NCBI GenBank assembly: GCA_003539495.1
Contig: DPPB01000031.1
Span: forward strand, 145,385-209,384
Source: Oscillibacter sp.
GTDB lineage: Bacteria; Bacillota; Clostridia; Oscillospirales; Oscillospiraceae
Direction: 5' to 3'
DNA length: 64,000 nucleotides
In this document: positions 8,784 through 17,535 of the stretch, piece by piece
Layout: every line of letters starts with the position of its first letter
Position numbering within the stretch: position 1 is the first letter of the stretch
Translations under genes and position numbers: made by a program
Notes under the pieces: generated by a model
What the model was told of the DNA's origin: nothing
What the model saw: only the letters and a program-made list of their open reading frames with translations
The model's database searches: none

Positions 8784-8830
8784 AAGCAATCCTCGGCATG
8801 ACCGAACAGCGGTCATGCCGAGGATTGCTT
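8784..8830. terminator. Bidirectional terminator between the Rrf2 and ygiQ-type genes
   Basis: A 20-bp perfect stem (8784-8803 with 8811-8830), with A-rich sequence on the left (T-run for minus transcripts) and a weaker T-rich stretch on the right. Confidence 0.88.
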
Positions 8831-8906
8831 CATCAAAATTTTTACTTAATTATGGGGCAGTAATATCCCCGCCCGGCCGCCGCTCTTGAAAATCGCCGGG
8901 CTTTGC

Positions 8907-10871
8907 TCATTTCCCTTTTCTTCGCTTGGCGAAGGCCTCCTTCTTCCGCTGGGGCATTTTCCCCTTTTGGCCCGGATTCTCCGGCCGCTTGTGGCGGAAG
9001 TTGCCGCCCCGGGGCTTTTCCCGCCGGTCAGGCCTTGTCGGCTCCTCCGGCTTCTTGCCAAAGTATTTCTCCCCCTTCTGGGGGCGAATCAGGCACTTTT
9101 CCTCATACCCGATCAAATCCGTCCGCTCCGCCTTCTCCAGGGCCTCTATGACCAGGGGCCGCAGATCCTTGCGTCCCCACTGCAGCAGCGCCCGCTGCAG
9201 GGCCTTCTCGTGGGGACTCCGGGCTACATAGACCTCCGTCATATCCCGGGGGTCGATGCCCGTGTAGTACATGCAGGTGGAGATGGTCCCCGGCGTGGGG
9301 TAAAAGTCCTGCACCTGCTCCGGCAGATGCCCGGTTTTATGCAGGAACTCCGCCAGGCGCACACTGTCCCGGAGGGTGCAGCCCGGGTGAGACGACATGA
9401 GGTACGGCACCAGGTACTGCTCCTTGTGATCCGCCTCATTAAGCCTCTGATACCTGCGCCAGAACTTCTCGAATACATCGAAATGGGGCTTTCCCATGTA
9501 GTCCAGCACCGAGGACACGCAGTGCTCCGGAGCCACCTTCAGCTGGCCGCTGATGTGGTAGTCCACCAGCTCCCGGAAAAAGTCTCCCTTCTTGTCCAGC
9601 AGCATGTAGTCGTAGCGGATGCCGCTGCGGACGAACACCTTTTTTACCCCCGGCAGCCGGCGCAGGCGCCGCAAAAGCTCCGTGTATTCCGTGTGGTCTG
9701 CATCCAGATTTTTGCACGGCTCCGGGGCCAGGCAGCTGCGATTTTTGCAGCAGCCGTGCTTTTTCTGCCCCGGGCAGGAGGTGTGGCGGAAGTTGGCCGT
9801 AGGCCCGCCCACATCGTGGATGTATCCCTTAAACTGCGGGTCCTTGGTGAGTATTTCCGCCTCCCGCAGGACGGATTCAATGCTCCGGGAGGTGACCATC
9901 CGCCCCTGGTGAAAGGTCAGCGCACAGAAATTGCACCCGCCGAAGCACCCCCGGTTGTGGGCAATGGAAAAGCGCACCTCCTCAATAGCCGGTACGGGCT
10001 CTTTGTACATGGGATGCACCTCCCGCACAAAGGGCAGGTCGTAGAGCCTGTCCAGCTCCTCCCGGGGCAGGGGGCGCTGGGGCGGGTTCACAATGAGGAA
10101 CCGGCCCTCACAGGGCTGCACCACGCCGCAGCCCCGGATGGGGTCGTTTTCGTCGTATTGCAGCTTAGTGGCTATGGCATACTGTTTTTTATCCTCCCGG
10201 ACGCTCTCGTAGGAGGGCGCCGTCACCGGCCGGTAAATGCACTTTTCCGGACTTTGGCTCAAAAATGCCGTGCCCCGGACGTCGGTAATATCCTTCACCG
10301 GCGTCTTTCGGGAAAGCCGACGGGCGATTTCTCTCGTGGCCGTCTCCCCCATGCCGTACACCAGCAGGTCCGCCGGTGCATCAAAGAGAATGGGCCGGCG
10401 CACCTTATCGTCCCAATAGTCGTAGTGGGCAAAGCGCCGCAGCGACGCCTCCAGCCCGCCGATGATAATGGGTGTGCCGCTTCCGAAGGCCTCCCGGGCC
10501 CGGTTGGCATACACAATGGTAGCCCGGTCGGGGCGATAACCCATCTTACCCCCCGGGGAGTAGAGATCCTTGTCCCGCCGCCGCTTCGCCACGGTGTAGT
10601 GGGCCACCATACTGTCCAGGTTTCCCCCTCCGATGAACACGCCAAACCGGGGCTTTCCCATTTCGGCAAAGGCCGTGTAGTCGTGCCAATCCGGCTGGGC
10701 AAGCACTGCCACCCGATAGCCCTCTGCCTCCAAAAGCCGGGCGATAAGCGTGCTGCCGAAGCTGGGGTGGTCGATGTAGGCATCAGCCATCACCACCAGG
10801 AAATCATAGTAGTACCAGTCCCGGGCCCGCATCTCCTCCCGGCTCACCGGAAGGAATTCCGTTCCTCTCAT
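8907..10871 (-). CDS. YgiQ-family radical SAM protein (654 aa)
   Basis: A full-length member of the YgiQ family. Residues about 1-290 hold the family's N-terminal domain, which includes a cobalamin-binding-like fold. The radical SAM motif CxxxCxxC is at C309, C313 and C316 (CFGGCNFC). A second Cys-rich patch follows (CPGQKKHGCC), and the last ~70 residues are strongly basic (Lys/Arg/Pro), typical of this family and suggestive of nucleic-acid contact. The physiological substrate of YgiQ proteins is not established. The gene overlaps the upstream phosphatase-GNAT gene by 4 bases, so the two are translationally coupled. Confidence 0.92.
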   Translation of the reverse strand: MRGTEFLPVSREEMRARDWYYYDFLVVMADAYIDHPSFGSTLIARLLEAEGYRVAVLAQPDWHDYTAFAEMGKPRFGVFIGGGNLDSMVAHYTVAKRRRDKDLYSPGGKMGYRPDRATIVYANRAREAFGSGTPIIIGGLEASLRRFAHYDYWDDKVRRPILFDAPADLLVYGMGETATREIARRLSRKTPVKDITDVRGTAFLSQSPEKCIYRPVTAPSYESVREDKKQYAIATKLQYDENDPIRGCGVVQPCEGRFLIVNPPQRPLPREELDRLYDLPFVREVHPMYKEPVPAIEEVRFSIAHNRGCFGGCNFCALTFHQGRMVTSRSIESVLREAEILTKDPQFKGYIHDVGGPTANFRHTSCPGQKKHGCCKNRSCLAPEPCKNLDADHTEYTELLRRLRRLPGVKKVFVRSGIRYDYMLLDKKGDFFRELVDYHISGQLKVAPEHCVSSVLDYMGKPHFDVFEKFWRRYQRLNEADHKEQYLVPYLMSSHPGCTLRDSVRLAEFLHKTGHLPEQVQDFYPTPGTISTCMYYTGIDPRDMTEVYVARSPHEKALQRALLQWGRKDLRPLVIEALEKAERTDLIGYEEKCLIRPQKGEKYFGKKPEEPTRPDRREKPRGGNFRHKRPENPGQKGKMPQRKKEAFAKRRKGK

Positions 10872-11896
10872 GCCTTTTCTCCGTATCCTATGTAGAGATC
10901 CATGTCGCCCTGGGGAGTTTTCTCAAATCCGTAATGGCGGAAGAAACTCTCCGTCTCCGCATCCTGGCAGTGCAGGCGGATATGCTGTGCGCCCTTTTCC
11001 CGGTAATACTGCACCGCCTGTCCCAGGGGGCCGATGCCCCGGTTCAGGCCCCGCCAGGTGGGGAGCAGACCGTACCAGCCAATCCAGCCCACCCCGGGCT
11101 CCTTTTGGGGCAGCAGCTGCACGCCGCCGGCCAGCTCACCCCCATGCAGCACGGCAATGGCCTCTCCCTCCGGGCCGATGCCCAGCTCCTTCCGCTGGGC
11201 ATCGGTCATGGGCAGATAATACATATCGCTCTCCAGCATCCGCTCATCCTTCCACCACCTCTGCTTGGCAAAGGTGGACAGGTTCGCATCGATCAAATGG
11301 TGGTTGTCATCCCGGTACAGCACGGTAAAGCCATCCTCGTCATACTCTACCAAAGAGATAGCCGTGTTGTCCCCATGGGGCGTGCTGCCCAGCTCGCTGA
11401 GGGGCCTGCCCTCCAAAGTACCCAGCACCATCCGCAGCGCCGCCCCATGGCTGAATACCGCCACGGTTTTGCCGTCGTTTTCCAGGGCGATCTTCGTCAG
11501 CGCCGGGATAAACCGATCCAGCACCTGCTGAGCCGTCTCGCCGCCGGGCACCTGCCAGCGGTCCAGATGGCGGTTAAAGTCCACAATGCGCTCCTCGTCC
11601 TCCATGCGCAGCTGCTGCCAGGTGTGGCCTTCCCACACACCCATATTCACCTCCCGCAGGTTCGGGTCGGTGTGCAGGGGCAGGCCCTTGGGCAGATATA
11701 CGGCCCTGGCCGTGGTGCGGGTGCGGAACAGGTCGCTGCTGTATACGGCGTCGATATGTATGTGCTCAAACCGCTGCTGCAGGGCTGCGATCTGCTTATA
11801 CCCCCGGGCGGTAATGAGTCCGTTATAATGGCCGTGAGCAATGCGGTAGAGATTCCCCTCTGCCTCGGCGTGTCTGACTAAATAAATGCGGGTCAT
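10868..11896 (-). CDS. Histidine phosphatase fused to a GNAT acetyltransferase (342 aa)
   Basis: Residues 1 to about 200 are a phosphoglycerate-mutase-type histidine phosphatase: catalytic RHAE at 8-11, a second His in the SHGAAL motif, and GVWEGHTW between them. Residues about 215-342 are a GNAT domain with the usual Gly-rich acetyl-CoA loop (RGLNRGIGPLG) and C-terminal FFRHYGFEK. The fused unit would dephosphorylate a small substrate and transfer an acyl group, or the GNAT part may modify a partner; the substrate is not visible. It overlaps the YgiQ gene by 4 bases and lies 10 bp downstream of an OMPDC-like gene, forming a three-gene operon. Confidence 0.88.
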   Translation of the reverse strand: MTRIYLVRHAEAEGNLYRIAHGHYNGLITARGYKQIAALQQRFEHIHIDAVYSSDLFRTRTTARAVYLPKGLPLHTDPNLREVNMGVWEGHTWQQLRMEDEERIVDFNRHLDRWQVPGGETAQQVLDRFIPALTKIALENDGKTVAVFSHGAALRMVLGTLEGRPLSELGSTPHGDNTAISLVEYDEDGFTVLYRDDNHHLIDANLSTFAKQRWWKDERMLESDMYYLPMTDAQRKELGIGPEGEAIAVLHGGELAGGVQLLPQKEPGVGWIGWYGLLPTWRGLNRGIGPLGQAVQYYREKGAQHIRLHCQDAETESFFRHYGFEKTPQGDMDLYIGYGEKA

Positions 11897-11906
11897 GGCG
11901 TTCTCC

Positions 11907-12674
11907 TTACAGTACTTGAATGATTTTCTTCATGTCGGCCACCGCCGCGTCTATGGCCGCGGACAGATCCTCTGCATACTGCAGCTCTCCGTCCGCCACC
12001 AGGGCGCCGCGGCCATATTCGTCAAAGGCGGGATAGGCGTTGTCTCCGTCGCAGCAGGCCAGGATCAGAAAGGCGTCCTTCAGCCGCCTGCGCAGGTCCT
12101 TGATGTCCAGGCTAAAGCCCGTTTCTACCATGCAGGCAGCGCCGAAGCGGGCCATCTGCTCCCCGGCCGCCTGAAACACCTGCCGGTCCCCGGCCATAAG
12201 ATTCTGCACGGAGGCCACCCCGGCCTCCCTGGTGCGCAGCACGGCGATGACCAGCTTGTCCTCCGCTACCCGGCAGCTCTCCGCCCCGCCATAGGGCAGG
12301 ATGGTCACGGCGTCGGCGTTCACGCCCCCCTGGAGCCACGGCTCCGTCCCGGCGCACCGGGCGTCCACAATGGTGTACAGCCCTTGATTTTTGGCCATGT
12401 TCACCAGGTTTGAGAGCACATCCATCCCCATGAAGCCCTGTCGGAGATACGGCTCCGCCCGCAGCATCACCGCCGGCAGCTTCCCCGCCGCCTGAGAGAT
12501 GGATTGGCTGCCATGGTAGCGCAGGGCCTCGGCATGGGCCATGGGGCAATCCCCGTACAGATCGGTAAAATTCTTCAAATATTTTTTCTCCAGCCGGTCC
12601 TCCCGGGGATCCAACACCAGGGCCACCGGCGTCTTTGTGCGGCGGATGGCCGCCTGCAGACGTTCAGCAGACAT
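11907..12674 (-). CDS. Orotidine-decarboxylase-like TIM-barrel protein lacking catalytic residues
   Basis: The 255-residue protein follows the layout of type 2 orotidine 5'-phosphate decarboxylase (PyrF): PVALVLDP at the N-terminus, then KLPAVMLRAEPYL, GLYTIVDARCAG, and a VTILPYGG loop. In true enzymes the strand carries DAKRGD, which supplies the catalytic Lys and Asp. Here the motif reads DARCAG, so both key residues are missing and decarboxylation is unlikely. An AAGGAG site precedes the ATG. It heads the operon with the phosphatase-GNAT and YgiQ genes. It may be a binding or regulatory protein for a nucleotide-like ligand. The fold assignment is mine from motifs; a distant phosphate-binding barrel is the alternative. 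Confidence 0.65.
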   Translation of the reverse strand: MSAERLQAAIRRTKTPVALVLDPREDRLEKKYLKNFTDLYGDCPMAHAEALRYHGSQSISQAAGKLPAVMLRAEPYLRQGFMGMDVLSNLVNMAKNQGLYTIVDARCAGTEPWLQGGVNADAVTILPYGGAESCRVAEDKLVIAVLRTREAGVASVQNLMAGDRQVFQAAGEQMARFGAACMVETGFSLDIKDLRRRLKDAFLILACCDGDNAYPAFDEYGRGALVADGELQYAEDLSAAIDAAVADMKKIIQVL

Positions 12675-12810
12675 AAAAAGCTCCTTTTCTTATCTGTCCG
12701 ATTTTTTTATGGATATTATACGCCACGCGGCGAAATTTGGCAACCGCCCTGACGGTTTTTTCCGGGCAAATGGGAGATACTATCCTCGTGGACAAAGGAG
12801 TGAATTGCAA

Positions 12811-12987
12811 ATGTGTAAAAGTCCGTTTCTCTGGGGCATGGCCGCCGGAATTATGGTGGGTGTCACCGCAGAGATGATCGTCTGTCCCCGTCCCAAGTGC
12901 CGGAAAACCGCTGTGGGCCAGGCCATGCAGCGGATGGGTAACGCTCTGGACACGGTGATGGTGACCGTGGCGAAGAAGCTGGATTAA
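12811..12987 (+). CDS. Small membrane-associated hypothetical protein (58 aa)
   Basis: The ATG at 12811 has AAAGGAG 11 bases upstream and is preferred over farther in-frame starts. The short protein has a hydrophobic N-terminal segment (GMAAGIMVGVTAEM), a CPRPKCRK patch, then an amphipathic helix. The glycine-rich membrane helix and helical tail recall YtxH-like small envelope proteins, but no family can be assigned. It is divergent from the OMPDC-like gene. Confidence 0.7.
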   Translation: MCKSPFLWGMAAGIMVGVTAEMIVCPRPKCRKTAVGQAMQRMGNALDTVMVTVAKKLD

Positions 12988-13059
12988 AGGAAATTTATGG
13001 GCAGGGTGTTTTCCGGAACATCCTGCTCATAAATTCTTTCAGATTTTGGGAAATATGTG

Positions 13060-13087
13060 TTGACAAGCGCCAAAAATTTGGTATAAT
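13060..13087 (+). promoter_or_regulatory. Promoter of tRNA-Ser
   Basis: TTGACA (13060-13065), 16-base spacer, TATAAT (13082-13087), 32 bases before the mature tRNA. Confidence 0.88.
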
Positions 13088-13119
13088 AAATTTTGCTGTT
13101 CACAGCAAAAAGAGAATAC

Positions 13120-13211
13120 GCAGTGGTATCGAAGAGGTCATAACGAGCACGACTGGAAATCGTGTTGTCGTCAAAAGCGGCACGAGGGTTCGAATCCCTC
13201 CCACTGCGCCA
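13120..13211 (+). tRNA. tRNA-Ser (anticodon GGA), CCA encoded
   Basis: The acceptor stem GCAGTGG pairs with CCACTGC, followed by discriminator G and an encoded CCA (13209-13211). The anticodon loop CTGGAAA gives GGA. A long variable arm (class II) and the T-arm GAGGG-TTCGAAT-CCCTC complete a 92-base serine tRNA. A terminator hairpin follows at 13215-13240. Confidence 0.96.
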
Positions 13212-13214
13212 AAA

Positions 13215-13246
13215 AACGCGCTTACGTTCGTAAGCGCGTTTCCTTT
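13215..13246 (+). terminator. Terminator after tRNA-Ser
   Basis: A 12-bp stem (13215-13226 with 13229-13240) followed by a T-rich run. Confidence 0.88.
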
Positions 13247-13259
13247 TATCACCTGTCAT

Positions 13260-13820
13260 TCATCGCTCCCCCAGCTTCCTCTCCGTGTCCCTGCGGACTT
13301 CCGCCCGCAGGTCCCTGAGATATTCGGAGAAGGCCACCTTGTCGTCGCCGTAGGTCTTATTCAGCTCGTACTCCTTGGGGATCCATGTAGCCAAGTCCGA
13401 GATGTTGTGCTGGATCACTGCCTCCAGGTTATCTATGGCTTTGTAGATTTTAGCCTCCAGGGTCTCCCGCTTTTCCATCTCGCCATACAGAGCCGTCATT
13501 TCCTCCCGGTAGAATTCCGGCAGCGTGTCCACCCAATCCCGCAGGAGTCTCTCCTCTGTTTTCTCGTTCTCCGCCGTCTTGTCAAAGGATGGGATATCCC
13601 CGGTGAATGCCTCTCCCAGGTCATGTATCAGGCACATCCGGATCACCTTATCCATGTCCGCCTCCGGAAACTCATCCCGCACGAAGTAGGCCATCAGCGT
13701 AATCATCCAGCAGTGCTCTGCCACGCTCTCGTGCCGGCCCTTCCGGGTGTAGCAGTGCCGGGTGGTGTCCTTCAGCCGCTCCGCTACAGCCAGCGTCTCC
13801 AATAGTATTCTTGGCTCCAT
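13260..13820 (-). CDS. HD-domain phosphohydrolase, YfbR/HDDC2 type (186 aa)
   Basis: The start at 13820 is chosen because GGAGG lies 7 bases upstream; the frame extends farther without support. H36 (SVAEHCW) and H66-D67 (LIHDLGE) with a later GDIPSFD are the metal ligands of the HD superfamily as arranged in 5'-deoxynucleotidases of the YfbR/HDDC2 group. The likely role is dephosphorylation of deoxynucleoside monophosphates in nucleotide turnover. It is divergent from the EamA-like gene. Substrate is by family inference. Confidence 0.85.
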   Translation of the reverse strand: MEPRILLETLAVAERLKDTTRHCYTRKGRHESVAEHCWMITLMAYFVRDEFPEADMDKVIRMCLIHDLGEAFTGDIPSFDKTAENEKTEERLLRDWVDTLPEFYREEMTALYGEMEKRETLEAKIYKAIDNLEAVIQHNISDLATWIPKEYELNKTYGDDKVAFSEYLRDLRAEVRRDTERKLGER

Positions 13821-13954
13821 ATCTGTCCCTCCACACACTTTGTTTTTCTCGATTTTACCACAGATCTTCTCTCCTCTCAACCCCAGGTTACCCGGCAGCG
13901 CACCGCCAAAAAGCTTCTTTTGGGGTAGACGGATCCGACATTCAGCGTTAAAAT

Positions 13955-14368
13955 ATGGAGGCAGATTCCGCACTGTTCGCCGGGCTGACGGCGATCCTTG
14001 CCAAGTGCGGCATCCGGAAAACGGATTCAGACGCCGCCACAGCCATCCGCACCATTGTGGAGCTGCTCTTTTCATGGCTGATGGTGTGGATCGTGGGCTC
14101 CGGGCCCACCATCATGTCTCTCAGTGCCAAGACGTGGATCTTCCTTATTCTCTCGGGCCTGGCCACCGGCGCCTCCTGGCTGTGCTACTATAAGGCCCTG
14201 CAGGATGGGCTCGCCAGCGTGGTGGTGCCCATTGACAAGCTGAGCCTTCTGGTGTCCATCGGCTTTTCGGCCCTGGTGTTCAAGGAGCGCCTGTCCAATA
14301 AGGCAGCTCTGGGCCTTGGGCTGATTGTCGCCGGAACGCTGCTGATGCTGGTCAAGCTCCCTGCCTGA
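13955..14368 (+). pseudogene. EamA/DMT-type transporter half-protein with damaged 5' end
   Basis: A 137-residue frame with about four hydrophobic segments matches the short EamA-type transporters (ILAKCGIRKTDSD, SGLATGASWLCYYKALQ, VVVPIDK). In this family the protein begins with a first membrane helix. Here the N-terminus is instead a few charged residues (MEADS), an in-frame stop stands two codons before the ATG, and no ribosome binding site is visible. A 5' deletion or frameshift is the simplest reading; a short functional version cannot be ruled out. Confidence 0.6.
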
Positions 14369-14398
14369 TCGCAAAACTTATCCCCCGGATAATTATTC

Positions 14399-14436
14399 AA
14401 AGCCGCAGCGGGCCATAAATGGTCCGCTGCGGCTTT
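14399..14436. terminator. Bidirectional terminator
   Basis: A 13-bp stem (14399-14412 with 14424-14436) with an A-run on the left and a T-run on the right. It serves the EamA-like gene and the end of the sugar operon. Confidence 0.88.
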
Positions 14437-14500
14437 ATTATGAACGTTCCTGCCTCCTATAGGCATATTCTTCATTTTCCGGTTTCTCCGGTCACTGGGC

Positions 14501-15721
14501 TCACTCGTCCTGTGCAGCCTCCATGCGCCGCAGAGCCTCCAGGGTGTACACCAGCGCCCGCACAAGATGAAATGCGCATTTCCACTCTGTCCCCTTGGCA
14601 TCCACCTTGACCGATCCGTCTGCGTTCAGCCGCTCGAACCACTCGCCATATTCCGGGTCAAAGAAATTGCTGCGGCAATACTGATGGTGGCGCAGGAATC
14701 GCTCCCAATACAGCTCGTTTTTCCCCGCCTCATAGGTCATAGCCAGGGCGCACAGCTGCTCCGCATTTGCCCACCACACCTTGTCATCCCAGAGGGAGTT
14801 TGTGGCCAAAAACCAATCCACGGCCACAGGCTCCGTTCCGTTCACATCCAGGTAGGAATTCAGGCCGCCGTACACCTTGTCATACCCTCGTTCATACACC
14901 CAATCCTCAAATTCCACCGCGCGATGCAGCAGGTTCTCCCGGCCGCTGCTGCGCGCATACTCCAGAATGAACCATACCGCCTCCGAGGAATGGCCGGGGT
15001 TTGTGAATCGGTCCGCCGGCTCCTCCAGGAAGAGCTTGTTATCCCACGACACGGTCTCAAATATGGCCCGGTAGTCGTCCCTTGCAAACCAGTTGCATAT
15101 CTTATCCAGGCACTCGTCAATAAAGGGCCGCGTATACTCCTCCCCCAGCACCGGGATGCATGTCATGATCGCGCTCAGCGCCGTCATGTACATATCGTGC
15201 CAGATGTGGTTTTCCTGCCAGGTGTTCTCATAGATATCCTTGAAATATCTGTCGGCAAAATTCCGCTCCAGGGTATCATATGTGGCACGCATAATCGCCA
15301 TTGCCTCGGCGTCCTGTCCGCCCAGGGCCGTGTTGTATTCCCCCAGGGCCTGCAGCACATGCATATCCGCAAACACGGACGTCGTCCCCACCAGCACATG
15401 GCCTTGCCGATCCAGCTTGTAATTCCAGCGGCCACCGCCTGCGTAGGCCTTGTCTGCCAGGAAGCGGAAGCCGTGGCGCGCCTTGTCGAGCCAATCCCGC
15501 CGTTTCTCGATATGGTTGTACAGCAGCGCATATGTATAGGTCTGCCGCCCCTGGAACCAGATATACTTGTTGTCATCCGTCAGCTTGCCCTGCCGGTCAA
15601 AGCAGGTAAAAAAGCCGCCGCACGCCTCGTCCACACAGCGCGCATCCCAAAACGGCATGACATCGTCCAGTATATGGCGGAGGTAATATTCCGAAAGCTG
15701 CTTCAATTCTTCTTTGTGCAT
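14501..15721 (-). CDS. N-acylglucosamine 2-epimerase (AGE) family sugar isomerase
   Basis: A 406-residue (alpha/alpha)6-barrel protein of the AGE/cellobiose 2-epimerase/YihS superfamily. Characteristic stretches include WFQGRQTYTYALLYN, NPGHSSEAVWFILEY and KVWWANAEQLCA, which carry the conserved catalytic His and the Trp/Glu contacts. Members interconvert aldose and ketose or epimerise C2; the exact sugar is not readable. It is the last gene of the six-gene sugar operon, 34 bp after the second permease, so it probably acts on the imported sugar. GGAG precedes the ATG. Confidence 0.9.
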   Translation of the reverse strand: MHKEELKQLSEYYLRHILDDVMPFWDARCVDEACGGFFTCFDRQGKLTDDNKYIWFQGRQTYTYALLYNHIEKRRDWLDKARHGFRFLADKAYAGGGRWNYKLDRQGHVLVGTTSVFADMHVLQALGEYNTALGGQDAEAMAIMRATYDTLERNFADRYFKDIYENTWQENHIWHDMYMTALSAIMTCIPVLGEEYTRPFIDECLDKICNWFARDDYRAIFETVSWDNKLFLEEPADRFTNPGHSSEAVWFILEYARSSGRENLLHRAVEFEDWVYERGYDKVYGGLNSYLDVNGTEPVAVDWFLATNSLWDDKVWWANAEQLCALAMTYEAGKNELYWERFLRHHQYCRSNFFDPEYGEWFERLNADGSVKVDAKGTEWKCAFHLVRALVYTLEALRRMEAAQDE

Positions 15722-15755
15722 GATAACTCCTCTCCCGGCATATGTCTCCCGCCGG

Positions 15756-16586
15756 TCACTCCTTGACGGCGCCGGACATGAGTCCCTGCACCAGCTTCTT
15801 CTGCCCGAAAATATATACGATAATCATCGGGAGTGTCACTACCACTAATCCCGCCATAATCACGGGAACATTCAGGCTGTAGCGGCTCTTGAATATCGTC
15901 GTGCCCACGATGAGTGTGCGCAGATGCTCCTTTTGGAGAAACACCAGCGCCACCATCAGCTCATTCCATGCCCAAACCAGGTTCACAAGCCCCGAGGTAA
16001 TGATCGCCGGCACGGAAAGGGGCAGTACGATGCTGAACAGCGACCGGAAGCGGCTGCAGCCGTCAATACGCGCCGCCTCCAGGATGGCATCCGGCACCGA
16101 CAAAAGAAAATTGCGGATCATGTACACGGTCATCGGCAGGCACAGGCCACAGTAGATGAATATTACGGACCCAAGGGTGTTGACCATGCCCAGCTTGACC
16201 ACCGTGCGAAACAGCGGGATGAGCATTGCCACCGGCGGCACGGACATCAGCGGGATAATCAGGCTGAACAGTGCATCACGCCCCCTAAACTTCATCTTGG
16301 CAAAGGCGTATCCGGCAAAGAGGCCGACAATCATCGTCAGTGCAACAGCACCCAGGGAAAGGATGAGGCTATTGGCAAACCACAGCAGAAAATCCTTTCC
16401 GGCGAAGGCGTCCACATAGTTCTGCAGGGTAAACGGGTTTGGCAGCCCCACAGGGTCGACCAGATACTGCTCCCGGGTCTTAAAGGAGTTGATGGTCATG
16501 AAATACAGCGGGAAAATAATCATCACGGATGTAAGGATCATAATGATCTGCGCCAGCGAATTGCGCGCTATCGATTTCTTATTCAT
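15756..16586 (-). CDS. Carbohydrate ABC transporter permease (MalG-like, 276 aa)
   Basis: The second ATG of the frame (16586) is preferred because AAGGAG lies 9 bases before it; an ATG three codons upstream sits directly on that site. Six hydrophobic segments and the EAA loop (EAARIDGCSRFRSLFSIVLP) identify a MalG-type membrane subunit that contacts the ATPase. The start overlaps the end of the MalF-like gene by 8 bases. No ATPase gene lies in the operon, so a shared MsmK-type ATPase encoded elsewhere is expected. Confidence 0.93.
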   Translation of the reverse strand: MNKKSIARNSLAQIIMILTSVMIIFPLYFMTINSFKTREQYLVDPVGLPNPFTLQNYVDAFAGKDFLLWFANSLILSLGAVALTMIVGLFAGYAFAKMKFRGRDALFSLIIPLMSVPPVAMLIPLFRTVVKLGMVNTLGSVIFIYCGLCLPMTVYMIRNFLLSVPDAILEAARIDGCSRFRSLFSIVLPLSVPAIITSGLVNLVWAWNELMVALVFLQKEHLRTLIVGTTIFKSRYSLNVPVIMAGLVVVTLPMIIVYIFGQKKLVQGLMSGAVKE

Positions 16587-17457
16587 CCGTCCCATCTCCT
16601 TTCGCGGCCAGTATCTGGCGGAAGATAATAATGATTACGGCAAACAGCAACACCGTGACGCTGACCGCCTGGGCGATATTGTAGTTTCCGCCGCCGAATG
16701 CCTTCTTGTAGATCAGGAATTCCAGCACATATGTAGAGCTCGCAGGTCCTCCTGCCGTCATAACATAGACGTAGTTAAAGACCCAGCTGAGCATTTCGAT
16801 CAAGGTTATCACAACGTAGAACTCAATGATAGCAACCGTCTGCGGGATCGTGACGTATATAAACTGCTGCAATCCCGACGCACCATCCAGGGCAGCCGCT
16901 TCATAAAGGGTCGAATCAATGGATTGGATCCGCGCCAGGAACAATATTACGCCAAAGCCCACCTGCTTCCAGAAGATCACAAATGCCACAGCGCCCATGG
17001 CATATTTGGGGCTGCCCAGCCAATCCAGAGCCCATGCATCCAGCCCCATGGCCCGCAAAACCGTGTTGAAAATGCCGTTATACTGCATGATATAGCTAAA
17101 AATAATGCCCACGGCGGTGATGGATAGAATGTAAGGGATAAAAACAATGGCCCGGTAGAACTGCCAGCCGCGTATCCGGTTTGACAGCAGCGTGGCCAGC
17201 ACCAGTGAGACAAGCGTCAGCACCGGAACCATCAGAAACAGCTTGAGATTGTTGATGATCGCTGTTTTGAACAGCGGGTCGGCCACCACCAGCTTAAAAT
17301 TGCTGAGGCCCACAAAGATGGTTTTTCCGTCATAGCTCGTAGAAGTAAGGCTCCCGATAAACAGCTCGATGATCGGGTAAATTATTACAATCCCGACAAC
17401 AAGAATCATCGGGAGAATATACAAATATGGCGCAGTTTTCTCCATTCTTTTTCGCAT
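16579..17457 (-). CDS. Carbohydrate ABC transporter permease (MalF-like, 292 aa)
   Basis: Six hydrophobic helices begin after a short basic N-terminus (YLYILPMILVVG). The EAA loop reads YEAAALDGASGLQQFIYVTIP. GGAGG lies 5 bases before the ATG. It pairs with the following MalG-like subunit, whose gene overlaps it, and with the upstream lipoprotein. Confidence 0.93.
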   Translation of the reverse strand: MRKRMEKTAPYLYILPMILVVGIVIIYPIIELFIGSLTSTSYDGKTIFVGLSNFKLVVADPLFKTAIINNLKLFLMVPVLTLVSLVLATLLSNRIRGWQFYRAIVFIPYILSITAVGIIFSYIMQYNGIFNTVLRAMGLDAWALDWLGSPKYAMGAVAFVIFWKQVGFGVILFLARIQSIDSTLYEAAALDGASGLQQFIYVTIPQTVAIIEFYVVITLIEMLSWVFNYVYVMTAGGPASSTYVLEFLIYKKAFGGGNYNIAQAVSVTVLLFAVIIIIFRQILAAKGDGTDE

Positions 17458-17489
17458 AAATACCTCCGACTCCCGTGTCCTTCAGAAAT

Positions 17490-17517
17490 GCCCGGAGGGG
17501 CAAATGCCCCTCCGGGC
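17490..17517 (-). terminator. Intercistronic hairpin between binding protein and permeases
   Basis: A 12-bp GC-rich stem (17490-17501 with 17506-17517) without a strong T-run on the minus strand. Such hairpins after binding-protein genes usually attenuate readthrough or protect the upstream message, giving more binding protein than permease. Confidence 0.7.
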
Positions 17518-17535
17518 CGTTTTGATGCAGTGCCG

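Noticed and set aside
8886..10895. A 669-residue plus-strand frame opposite the ygiQ-type gene
   Set aside because: High GC keeps antisense frames open. Its residues are biased and resemble no protein, whereas the minus strand encodes a canonical radical SAM protein.
13955..14368. Intact small EamA transporter
   Set aside because: The missing first helix, an in-frame stop two codons upstream and the absence of a ribosome site favour a 5'-truncated copy.
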